Below, one piece after another: positions 1-10,300 of a stretch of DNA of 64,000 bases. The notes under the pieces were generated by a model, which was given only the letters and a program-made list of their open reading frames with translations, did not search any database and was not told the DNA's origin. Position numbers and translations under genes: made by a program. This DNA comes from Lantana camara (lineage: Eukaryota; Streptophyta; Magnoliopsida; Lamiales; Verbenaceae): positions 53,537,501 to 53,601,500 of the forward strand of contig CM074862.1 in assembly GCA_037501455.1 (NCBI GenBank). The letters run 5' to 3'. Every line of letters starts with the position of its first letter. Within the stretch, counting starts at the first letter, position 1.

Positions 1-59
1 TGGGAAAGACGAAGCATGATTAGCAAGTCAAAGTGACCTCGTGATTGGAGGAACAAGGA
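1..59 (+). other. Internal piece of element E, left of the CACTA insertion
   Basis: Non-coding sequence ending in GGA (57-59), the left copy of the CACTA target duplication. Its continuation is at 39377, after the CACTA right end and the second GGA (39374-39376). By stratigraphy it belongs to the internal region of gypsy-like element E, whose 3' LTR is at 51724-53816. No coding content is visible. The assignment is inferred from nesting, not from homology. Confidence 0.6.
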
Positions 60-997
60 CACTGTAACGCCCCAAATTCCGGAAGTTCAGGTAAGCACGC
101 CACGTGCGGGTCTTCGGGAGTTGGGAGTTTAAGTTTATACATTTACTTGCTTATTATGATTTCATTATAATATTGTGTGCATTATACAATTCTCTATATT
201 TATATGAATTAATTTTAATGTGAAATTCATGAATTAAGTGATAGTGTGCTTAATTGTATTATGTGACTTTAATTGATCATTTCATGAAATTATGGACTTA
301 ATTGCATAACTTGGTTTGGAGCTAATGGATCTTTTAGGTAGGGATAATACTTGATTGCATTCATTTAAATAACCTAGGGACTTGTTTGCAAATTGGGGAC
401 ATATGTTTAGATAGTGGATGATATAATATATATCTAGTATATGCATCTCTTCCAACACTCTCATACAGTACATACACACAAGAACCTCACATATACACAC
501 ACTAAGGATCGATCAAAACACCTTCAAGAGAGGAGGAGAAGAATTCATCTCATAATCCCAAGCTACTTTGAAGAACTTTGGAGCTAGAAGCATCAACATC
601 TTCATCTCTTCATCTCATCTCATTCTTCTTTCATTTCAAGGTATAAAATGAGAATGGATTGAATTTCTTGATTGGCTACATGGGTAGGGTTTGATGTTAG
701 CTTGATGCTTTCTTGGTTATTCTTGTATAGAAGCATGTTTAGGTCATTTTTCCCTTCATTCTTGCATAATACAAGAGGTTATGTGATGGTTGGTGTATAT
801 GAATAATTATGGGGTTTTGGGGCTTGATTCTTGGAGATTTGATGCATATTTATTGGTTTGATTGTTGAATACTTGAAGTATGATGCATGTATGAGGTGTT
901 TTAACAATTGTTTTGGTTGGGGTTTGGGATTTATTTGGTTTGGAGTTGGTTTTGCATGGAAACCCCTGTTTTCTCCCATGTTTTTCTGTCACGCACA

Positions 998-1210
998 GGT
1001 GACACGGGCGTGTCACCTTTGCTTTGTTTTGCGTGACACGGGGGTGCGGGTTGGCTGGGGCGGTTTTTCTGTACCGTGACACGGGGGTGTCACGGTTTGC
1101 CTTGTTTTGGTGACACGGGCGTGTCGCCTTGTTTTGCAAGCTTTTGGTCCGCTGTACCGTGACACGGGGGTGTCACGGCTTAGTGTAATTTTGTGACACG
1201 GGCGTGTCAC
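998..1210 (+). repeat. Hairpin array with GACACGGG core, 5' LTR of A
   Basis: About six short inverted repeats in 213 bp. Near-perfect ones lie at 998-1017 (arms GGTGACAC/GTGTCACC), 1074-1095 and 1157-1178 (arms CCGTGACAC/GTGTCACGG around GGGG) and 1193-1210. Degenerate copies lie near 1032 and 1111. Spacers are T-rich and unrelated to the stems. The same array is at 8516-8728 in the 3' LTR, with one arm change. Confidence 0.9.
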
Positions 1211-1405
1211 TCCCTGTTTTCATGCATATTGTTTTGCATGCTTGGATGTACGTGTATGTGTTATATACTTGGTTTATTGACATCATGCTCGTATTTGACA
1301 TTCATTAAATAATTATTGTATAACATATTGGTGCATAACGTTGCCGTTCGTCATAATTGGTTCATTCGAGTCGAGTCTTATTTCACACTTGTCCTTGTTG
1401 CACAG

Positions 1406-1475
1406 ATCACGGTCCCGGTTTTGGGGAGCCCGCTCAGTAGGGTGCTCTCTTGCCTTCTTTTGGTCGTCTGGTCAG
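1406..1475 (+). other. Candidate LTR mini-exon, element A
   Basis: A 70-nt block preceded by an acceptor-like TTGTTGCACAG and followed by a donor-like CAG|GTGAGGTTT. The same arrangement occurs in the LTRs of B, C, D and F. A candidate upstream donor is TTTCAAG|GTATAA at 641, and the downstream acceptor ends at 2182. Splicing is inferred only from these signals. Confidence 0.45.
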
Positions 1476-1656
1476 GTGAGGTTTAAATTCTAGATAAATA
1501 GAACCCTTACAACCCCTATGTGACTATTTCGGCCAAAATGTATATATATATATCTATAGTTTGCGAACCTTATGACTTTCAAATGATTTGATAAAATGGA
1601 TTGATTGATTGACGGATTGATTGTATTGGGCGAGTATTGAATGGCACTGTGGGCCC

Positions 1657-1719
1657 GAGGATAGTGGCTCGAGCCAACCGGGAAAGCATGGGCTGACGGG
1701 TAACTCGAGTGCTATCCTC
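1657..1719 (+). other. Conserved stem-loop in LTR of A
   Basis: Arms GAGGATAG (1657-1664) and CTATCCTC (1712-1719), with CTCGAG on both inner sides, enclose a loop containing CCAACCGGGAAAGC and GGGCTGACGGG. Equivalent stems with different arm sequence are at 14134-14195 (B) and 52760-52823 (E), with similar loops. Confidence 0.7.
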
Positions 1720-2568
1720 ACCAAATGGGATGACCCCTGAACCCCCTAGGAGATTAGGGGAGGAAGGAGTTCCGGGCTTAGGGATTCATGTACCCTCTGC
1801 CCAGACTGATTGGATGGTGGGGCCTTGCAATCCCACCATCACCCGGAGGAAGAAGGATGGAGTGAAATTGCTAATTGTGCACAGTAAATAATTGCTTGAT
1901 CACCTAATCACCTAATAAATTGATCGATTGTACATGGTCGGAGCAAGGTTGGAGAATTGCCCTCACTCGCCGGGCCACATATTGATTGTATTGAACTGAA
2001 GTAATTGGTAAATGGAATTAGTTGTAACCTCGGGCGATAGTATCTCTTTTAACCTATTAGATTGTATTGTTTTTCTAAAAACTATTACCCGAGATTACAA
2101 CTTGCATGTATGTGCGCATATATTTATTTATACCCCTCGCTCAGTCCGTTTGGACTGACACCTCAACTTTTCAGTTTTGCAGGTTCGTGCTAGGCGGGAT
2201 TAGGGTCTCGTGTCTTTTATTCGGGTCTAGCACTGCACCTTCATACATTGTACTTGTGTTGATACTTGTTGTTTTGTAGTAAATCTTGAATTTTACTTAG
2301 ATGGAAATTGTAATGGTACGTTTTGTCGGTACCTATAAGTAAATATGTAAATATGGTATCTATAGGTATTGAATGCTTTTGCTTCCTCTATTTTATTGCT
2401 CTGAGTTGTTTTGGTTTTAATTGAGGGTACCCGCCTAGCCTTGTGTTTTTTGATTGTCTCCCGTTCGCTATAGTTTCGGTTCATGTATGAATTGCCCGTT
2501 TCATATGTGGATTGAGCCTATAGTGCGGGGGATGTGGCGCCTAGCGTTCCGGGTGCTACATCCCAAGG

Positions 2569-2580
2569 TGGTATCAGAGC
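2569..2580 (+). other. Primer binding site of A (tRNA-iMet type), first copy
   Basis: TGGTATCAGAGC, complementary to the 3' end of plant initiator methionine tRNA, eight bases after the LTR end at 2560. Confidence 0.9.
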
Positions 2581-2815
2581 CCAGTTGCAAAACCGCGGCT
2601 CTAGTGTCGTGTCTGGTGAGTCTAAGTCGCACGGCATAGGATTAATTGATTATTTGAGAGTCTTGCAACCTATTTGAACTTATTTGATTCTATTTGAAGT
2701 GCTTGGATTATGTGACTATGTGGTTGGATTACATTGTGTGTTGTAATTACACTCACTTGGATTACTATAGTGCGGGGGATGTGGCGCCTAGCGTTCCGGG
2801 TGCTACATCCCAAGG

Positions 2816-2827
2816 TGGTATCAGAGC
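2816..2827 (+). other. Duplicated primer binding site of A, second copy
   Basis: An identical TGGTATCAGAGC 247 bp downstream, inside the tandem duplication and preceded by a second copy of the LTR 3' end. Confidence 0.9.
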
Positions 2828-3048
2828 CCAGTTGCAAAACCGCGGCTCTAGTGTCGTGTCTGGTGAGTCTAAGTCGCACGGCATAGGATTAATTGATTAT
2901 TTGAGAGTCTTGCAACCTATTTGAACTTATTTGATTCTATTTGAAGTGCTTGGATTATGTGACTATGTGGTTGGATTACATTGTGTGTTGTAATTACACT
3001 CATTGCACTTGTTAATCAAACATGCATGTAAAGTGTTCGAGTTTCAGG

Positions 3049-6000
3049 ATGGCTCGTGACCGATATCACCGGGATCGATCTCCTCGACATTGACGTCGTC
3101 ACCGGCGTGATCGAACCCCTCCTCCTCCACCTCCAGCTCAACCCCAAGATTTCTTAAATTCAATGGTGCAACTCATGGATCAGAGGCTAAGGGATTATGT
3201 GCCTCCAGCACCGCCAGCTCCTCCACCGCCACAACAAGCCCCTATTTCCGTTATTTTAAGGGAATTCCAGAATCAACATCCGCCGAGATTCCAAAAGGGG
3301 AACGATATTCAAGCCGAGCAATGGCTTAAAGAAGTTGAACGGGTGTGGGAACTTATTCCATGTGAGTCTCGGGAAAAGGCCCGGTGTACTCTTACCCTCA
3401 TCCAGGGAGAAGCATATTCATGGTGGGAGAGTACCAAAATTGTCTTGGATGCCACCGAGGAGCAAATTACATGGGAGGTATTCGAAAGAGAGTTCAAGAA
3501 TAAGTTTATTCCGCCATCTTCGCGCACTAGAAGACTTAAAGAGTTTACTGAGCTTAAACAAGGAGGAAGATCAGTTTCAGAGTATATAGCCGAGTTCGAG
3601 AGGTTGTCCAAATACGCCCCTAACATTGCTAGCGACGACTTCCACAAGGCTATGCAATTCGTACAAGGTTTGAGGCCGGATATTCAAGCGGCGATTGAAG
3701 CGGTTAACACAAGAACTTGGAAGAAGGCCACTACCAAAGCTCTTAAGGTTGAAGACTCGGTTGTTGCACGGAGGTCTTCCTTTAGGACGGGACAGGGTTC
3801 AGGTTCCGGGTCAAGATCGGGTTACAATGCCGGCAAGAGGCCGATGGTTTATGATACCGCTCCTCCTCAGTTTAAGGGCCCTATGAAGAAGTTTAAACCA
3901 CAAGGGCCAGTCCAGAAGGCTCCTCAACCAACAGTTATGCCGCCACCACCGGAGAAGCCTAAGTGCACTTTTTGCGGGCAACCTACACATCATTATGATA
4001 ATTGTCGAAGGCGTCTAGGGTTATGCCTAATTTGTGGGGCTGCCGATCACATGGTGGATACTTGTCCGGATCGACGTAATCCGCCGCCTGGAGGGCAGAG
4101 GCCGATGATTCGGGCCCGTGCTTATGCCTTGGAAGGCGAGGAACATGATGCAGACGTGGACCCGGCTGCCGTTGTTGAAGGTATCATTTGCATTCATGGC
4201 ATCAACATACACACTTTATTTGATCCGGGAGCCACTCACTCCTTCATTTCTTGTGATGTTTCTATTAAATTGCCGTTGTGTGTTACTTATTCTGATGCAT
4301 GCTACGTGGTTAGTACTCCTTTTGGTGGTAGTATAGAAACTAACCGGGTTTTTCGAGAGGTGCCGGTGAGTATTGAGGGTCGAGTTTTCTCAACGGATTT
4401 CATTGAGTTGCCTATGTCTCGGTATGGTTCTATCTTGGGTATGGATTGGTTGTACAAGCACTACACCACTGTTGATTGTCGGACCAAGAGAGTTAGTTTG
4501 GGTTCTGAATTGGTTACGGGTCAAAGTTCGAAGACGGTGCCTTTATTATCTTTTTCAGAAGCTCAGAGATTGGTTCGTGATGGGGCTACAGGGTTTATAG
4601 CCTATATTCTTAATCAACCAAAGGATCAAGTGAAGTTAGAGGAAACCGAGGTAGTTAAAGGGTTTCCCGAAGTGTTTCCCGAGAGGTTGGATTCGTTACC
4701 GCCGGAAAGGGAGATAGAGTTTATGATTGATTTGTATCCGGATGCCGAACCTTATTCTAAGACTCCATATAGGATGGCACCGGCGGAATTGAAGGAATTA
4801 AAAGTACAACTGGATGGTCTTTTGGAAGTTGGGTATGTGAGACCGAGCTCGTCACCATGGGGTGCTCCAGTTTTATTCGTGAAGAAGAAGGACGGTACTT
4901 TAAGAATGTGTATAGATTATCGGGAGCTTAATCGGATGACCGTTAAGAATAAATATCCTCTTCCACATATTGAAGAGCTGTTTGATATACTCCAAGGGTC
5001 TAAGGTATATTCGAAGCTTGATTTAAGACAAGGGTATTATCAACTACGGATCCGAGCCGAGGATATTCCAAAGACGGGTTTTAACACCAGATATGGGCAT
5101 TATGAATTCGTGGTCATGCCTTTTGGATTGACAAATGCTCCCGCAGCTTTTATGGACATGATGCATAGAATTTTCCAGCCGTTTCTTGACCAGTTCGTTA
5201 TAATCTTCATTGATGATATACTGGTTTTCTCTAAATCAGCCGAGGAACATGCAAGACATCTCAGATTGGTTTTAAGGACGTTGAAAGAGCATCAATTATT
5301 TGCGAAGTTTAGCAAGTGTGAGTTTTGGATCGATCGGGTTTCATTCTTGGGTCATATTATTTCGGGGAATGGATTAGAGGTTGACCCATCAAAGATTGAA
5401 GCGGTGTTGAAGTGGGAGAAGCCAAAGAATGCCTCCGAGATCAGAAGTTTCTTGGGATTGGCGGGTTATTATAGAAGATTCGTGCAAGATTTCTCTAAGA
5501 TCGCTGCTCCTTTGACTCGGTTAACTAAGAAGGATGTGAAATTTGGTTGGGATGAGATATGTGAGAGAAGCTTCAATGTTTTGAAAGAAAGATTAGTTTC
5601 TGCTCCAGTGTTAACTCTTCCAGAGGGTTCAGAGGGATATGCTGTGTACACTGACGAGTCGAAGGAGGGTTTGGGAAGTGTATTAATCCAGAGGGGCAAG
5701 GTTGTCGCTTATGCCTCACGGAAGTTGAAGGATCATGAGAAGAACTACCCGACACATGATCTAGAGCTTGCTGCCGTGATTTTCGCACTCGGGAAGTGGA
5801 GACATTACTTGTATGGAGTGTCGTTTGAGATTTTCACCGATCATAAGAGTCTCCAATATCTTTTCACCCAAAAGGAACTCAATATGAGGCAACGGAGATG
5901 GATGGAGCGACTAGAAGATTATGATTGTGTTATCAAATATCACCCCGGGAAAGCTAATGTAGTTGCCGACGCTTTAAGTAGGAAAGTGGGTGTTTCGAAC

Positions 6001-7545
6001 TTGGAAATAGGTACAAGTATGGTAGTTGAGCCTATTGTGATTAGAGCTCGAGTTTCCAATATCTCCATTTATCCGGATTTGAAATACAGAATGTTCGAGG
6101 CTCAAGGAAAGGATCCGGGAGTTCAGAGATTGGTCTCTAAGGTTAGAGAGGATCCGGAGAGTCCATTTGGGTTCGATGAAACCGGTCTTCTTCGTTTCAA
6201 GAACCGAGTAGTAGTACCCGATGATTTGAAAAGGGTATTGCTCGAGGAAGCTCACAAGTCGGCTTATTCAATTCACCCTGGAGGGAATAAGATGTACAGA
6301 GATCTCAAGCAGTTTTACTGGTGGCGTGGATTGAAAAAGGATGTAGCAGAGTTTGTGAAGCACTGCCTCACTTGTCAGAAAGTAAAAGCCGGGCACCAGA
6401 AACCGGGAGGTCTTCTTCAGCCGTTACCTATTCCTGAGTGGAAATGGGAACAGGTGACGATGGATTTTATATCCGGGTTACCTAGAGTGAAGGGTGGATT
6501 CGATGGTATTTGGGTGATTGTGGATCGTCTGACAAAATCTGCTCATTTTCTACCGGTCAGAATGTCTTTCAAGATTCGGAAGTTGGCTGAGATTTACAAC
6601 CGGGAGATTGTACGACTTCATGGTATTCCGGTGAGTATTGTTTCGGATCGAGATCCCCGTTTCACTTCGAAGTTATGGCAAGAGTTACAAGAGTTGTTGG
6701 GTACAAAGCTTCAGTTCAGTAGGGCGTTTCATCCACAAACTGATGGGCAATCGTAGAGGGTTATTCGGTATTTGGAAGATCTACTTCGAGCTTGTGCCTT
6801 GGATTTCCAAACCTCGTGGCACGATCAACTTCCTTTGGTAGAGTTCGCTTACAATAATAGCTTTCAGGCAACGATTGATATGGCTCCGTATGAATTGTTA
6901 TATGGGCGGAAATGTAGATCGCCATTATTCTTTGATTTGGAAGAGTGGAAATGGTCAAAACAGGAAGGAGTCAAGAAAGGGAAAAAGCTGGAGAAATCTT
7001 CGAAGGCTGTGGAAGCCATGATTGAGAAAGTTCGGATTATACAACAACGGATGAAAGCTGCACAAGATAGACAAAAGAGTTATGCCGATATTCGCCGGAG
7101 GGATCTTAAATTTGAAGTGGGGGACCGGGTTATCTTGAAGGTATCTCCTCGAAAGGGATTTTCTAGAATTGGAAAGGGAGGGAAGTTGAATCCCCGTTAC
7201 CTAGGTCCGTTTGAAGTTATTGAGAGAATCGGAGAAGTAGCTTATCGAGTGGACCTACCTCCTAATCTTACCGAAATTCACAATGTTTTTCATGTATCTC
7301 AACTCAGGAAGTATTACCCAGATGAAACCGAAATTCTCCCTGTGGAAGAAGTGGAGTTGGAACCGAATTTATCTTTTGTGCAGAAGCCGGTCAGAATATT
7401 GGACAGAAAGTATCAAGAGTTGAGGAATCGGAATATTTCTATGGTGAAGGTGTTATGGCGAAGTGACAAATCTGAGGAGATGACTTGGGAACCGGAAGAG
7501 AAGATGAAGAAATCTCACCCGGAGTTATTTTCATCCGATCAATGA
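3049..7545 (+). pseudogene. gag-pol polyprotein of gypsy A, interrupted by two nonsense codons
   Basis: One frame of about 1498 codons from ATG 3049 to TGA 7543-7545. Order: proline-rich N-terminus, gag domain, two CX2CX4HX4C zinc knuckles (near residues 306 and 326), aspartic protease DPGATHSF (near 392), reverse transcriptase with FIDD (near 722), RNase H (YTDES, near 869), integrase with its zinc-binding region, DDE core and a C-terminal chromodomain (about 7370-7540). It would supply particle, maturation, cDNA synthesis and integration functions. Breaks: TGA at 3091-3093 (codon 15, CpG-type change from an Arg codon) and TAG at 6754-6756. The second replaces the codon of the integrase catalytic Glu, exactly 35 residues after the SDRD Asp. 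The frame is otherwise open, so decay is recent. The true start is inferred from in-frame similarity upstream of 3163, the first ATG after the first stop. Confidence 0.93.
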
Positions 7546-7580
7546 ATCTGGGGACCAGATTCTTCTAAGGAGGGGAGAGT
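7544..7580 (+). other. Pre-PPT stem-loop and polypurine tract of A
   Basis: GAATCTG (7544-7550) pairs with CAGATTC (7556-7562) around loop GGGAC, followed by the purine tract AAGGAGGGGAGAG up to the 3' LTR. The pol stop TGA overlaps the 5' arm. Homologous hairpins precede the purine tracts of B, C, D, E and F. Confidence 0.85.
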
Positions 7581-10080
7581 TGTAACGCCCCAAATTCCGG
7601 AAGTTCAGGTAAGCACGCCACGTGCGGGTCTTCGGGAGTTGGGAGTTTAAGTTTATACATTTACTTGCTTATTATGATTTCATTATAATATTGTGTGCAT
7701 TATACAATTCTCTATATTTATATGAATTAATTTTAATGTGAAATTCATGAATTAAGTGATAGTGTGCTTAATTGTATTATGTGACTTTAATTGATCATTT
7801 CATGAAATTATGGACTTAATTGCATAACTTGGTTTGGAGCTAATTGATCTTTTAGGTAGGGATAATACTTGATTGCATTCATTTAAATAACCTAGGGACA
7901 TGTTTGCAAATTGGGGACATATGTTTAGATATTGGATGATATAATATATATCTAGTATATGCATCTCTTCCAACACTCTCATACATTACATACACACAAG
8001 AACCTCACATATACACACACTAAGGATCGTTCAAAACACCTTCAAGAGAGGAGGAGAAGAATTCATCTCATAATCCCAAGCTACTTTGAAGAACTTTGGA
8101 GCTAGAAGCATCAACATCTTCATCTCTTCATCTCATCTCATTCTTCTTTCATTTCAAGGTATAAAATGAGAATGGATTGAATTTCTTGATTGGCTACATG
8201 GGTAGGGTTTGATGTTAGCTTGATGCTTTCTTGGTTATTCTTGTATAGAAGCATGTTTAGGTCCTTTTTCCCTTCATTCTTGCATAATACAAGAGGTTAT
8301 GTGATGGTTGGTGTATATGAATAATTATGGGGTTTTGGGGCTTGATTCTTGGAGATTTGATGCATATTTATTGGTTTGATTGTTGAATACTTGAAGTATG
8401 ATGCATGTATCAGGTGTTTTAACAATTGTTTTGGTTGGGGTTTGGGATTTATTTGGTTTGGAGTTGGTTTTGCATGGAAACCCCTGTTTTTTCCCCTGTT
8501 TTTCTGTCACGCACAGGTGACACGGGCGTGTCACCTTTGCTTTGTTTTGCGTGACACGGGGGTGCGGGTTGGCTGGGGCGATTTTTGTGTACCGTGACAC
8601 GGGGGTCTCACGGTTTGCCTTGTTTTGGTGACACGGGCGTGTCACCTTGTTTTGCAAGCTTTTGGTCCGCTGTACCGTGACACGGGGGTGTCACGGCTTA
8701 GTGTAATTTTGTGACACGGGCGTGTCACTCCCTGTTTTCATGCATATTGTTTTGCATGCTTGGATGTACGTGTATGTGTTATATACTTGGTTTATTGACA
8801 TCATGCTGGTATTTGACATTCATTAAATAATTATTGTATAACATATTGGTGCATAACGTTGCCGTTCGTCATAATTGGTTCATTCGAGTCGAGTCTTATT
8901 TCACACTTGTCCTTGTTGCACAGATCACGGTCCCGGTTTTGAGGAGCCCGCTCAGTAGGGTGCTCTCTTGCCTTCTTTTGGTCGTCTGGTCAGGTGAGGT
9001 TTAAATTCTAGATAAATAGAACCCTTACAACCCCTATGTGACTATTTCGGCCAAAATGTATATATATATATATCTATAGTTTGCGAACCTTATGACTTTC
9101 AAATGATTTGATAAAATGGATTGATTGATTGACGGATTGATTGTATTGGGCGAGTATTGAATTGCACTGTGGGCCCGAGGATAGTGGCTCGAGCCAACCG
9201 GGAAAGCATGGGCTGACGGGTAACTCGAGTGCTATCCTCACCAAATGGGATGACCCCTGAACCCCCTAGGAGATTAGGGGAGGAAGGAGTTCCGGGCTTA
9301 GGGATTCATGTACCCTCTGCCCAGACTGATTGGATGGTGGGGCCTTGCAATCCCACCATCACCCGGAGGAAGAAGGATGGACTGAAACTGCTAATTGTGC
9401 ACAGTAAATAATTGCTTGATCACCTAATCACCTAATAAATTGATCGATTGTACACGGTCGGAGCAAGGTTGGAGAATTGCCCTCACTCGCCGGGCCACAT
9501 ATTGATTGTATTGAACTGAAGTAATTGGTAAATGGAATTAGTTGTAACCTCGGGCGATAGTATCTCTTTTAACCTATTAGATTGTATTGTTTTTCTAAAA
9601 ACTATTACCCGAGATTACAACTTGCATGTATGTGCGCATATATTTATTTATACCCCTCGCTCAGTCCGTTTGGACTGACACCTCAACTTTTCAGTTTTGC
9701 AGGTTCGTGCTAGGCGGGATTAGGGTCTCGTGTCTTTTATTCGGGTCTAGCACTTCACCTTCATACATTGTACTTGTGTTGATACTTGTTGTTTTGTAGT
9801 AAATCTTGAATTTTACTTGGATGGAAATTGTAATGGTACGTTTTGTCGGTACCTATAAGTAAATATGTAAATATGGTATCTATAGGTATTGAATGCTTTT
9901 GCTTCCGCTATTTTATTGCTCTGAGTTGTTTTGGTTTTAATTGAGGGTACCCGCCTAGCCTTGTGTTTTTTGATTGTCTCCCGTTCGCTATAGTTTCGGT
10001 TCATGTATGAATTGCCCGTTTCATATGTGGATTGAGCCTATAGTGCGGGGGATGTGGCGCCTAGCGTTCCGGGTGCTACA
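7581..10080 (+). repeat. 3' LTR of element A
   Basis: 2500 bp, about 99 percent identical to the 5' LTR. The hairpin array is at 8516-8728. The only length difference is an extra TA in a TA microsatellite near 9060. It is followed by target duplication GACAC (10081-10085), which rebuilds the CACTA terminus. Confidence 0.95.
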
Positions 10081-10082
10081 GA

Positions 10083-10300
10083 CACTACAAGAAAAATTAC
10101 TTTTTACTACAAAAACTTTTACTACGCCATTTGAGACGTAGTAAAAAGTACTTATTAACTACGTAAAAATCACCATACTAAATACTTGTAAAATAGGACG
10201 AATATTTACTACGATATTTGAGACGTAGCAAATAATTGATTAAAACTACGTAGTTTTAATGCTTTTATTATTAATAATTTTTTTTAAAACTAAATTTACT
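10083..10300 (+). repeat. CACTA left terminal and subterminal repeats
   Basis: CACTACAAGAAAAAT begins at 10083, followed by short inverted motifs around ACTACG/CGTAGT and CTACG/CGTAG (near 10120-10140, 10150-10165, 10205-10260). Such subterminal motifs bind the TNPA-type protein in En/Spm elements; binding here is inferred from family knowledge. Confidence 0.85.

Larger units (their letters stand above)
63..2560 (+). repeat. 5' LTR of element A
   Basis: 2498 bp, starting TGTAACGCCCC and ending GGTGCTACA. It pairs with 7581-10080 (2500 bp). Notable parts are a hairpin array at 998-1210, a candidate mini-exon 1406-1475 between CACAG and GTGAGGTTT, a long stem-loop 1657-1719, and a candidate splice acceptor TTTTGCAG ending at 2182. 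A TATA-rich stretch near 420-440 could be promoter sequence, but I cannot place a start site. Confidence 0.95.
2519..3002 (+). repeat. 247-bp tandem duplication spanning LTR end, primer site and leader of A
   Basis: Copy 1 starts at 2519 and copy 2 at 2766. The two are identical by eye over about 237 bp. The unit carries the last 42 bp of the LTR, the primer binding site and about 195 bp of leader. The 3' LTR shows no extra 247 bp, so either priming used the first site or the duplication came after insertion. Confidence 0.95.
63..10080 (+). mobile_element. Ty3/gypsy chromovirus A (Tekay/Del-like), complete with both LTRs
   Basis: Full-length LTR retrotransposon of 10,018 bp: 5' LTR 63-2560, primer site 2569-2580, gag-pol 3049-7545, polypurine tract ending at 7580, 3' LTR 7581-10080. 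The 5-bp target duplication GACAC is at 58-62 and 10081-10085. Domain order is gag, protease, RT, RNase H, integrase, chromodomain, which places it among chromoviruses. By eye the LTRs differ at about 22 positions plus one 2-bp TA indel, roughly 0.9 percent, so insertion is recent relative to C. It landed between bases 3 and 4 of the CACTA left terminus. Confidence 0.95.

Noticed and set aside
807..1139. 110-codon minus-strand frame repeated at 8325-8657
   Set aside because: It exists in both LTRs only because the LTRs are copies; its content is the translated hairpin array.
998..1210. CRISPR-like pattern of regularly spaced palindromic repeats
   Set aside because: The repeats vary in stem sequence, lie inside a plant LTR and occur again in the 3' LTR; there are no cas genes and the context is eukaryotic.
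2569..2580. Possible tRNA-Met gene
   Set aside because: Only the 12-nt complement of the tRNA 3' end is present at LTR junctions; no cloverleaf. It is a primer binding site.
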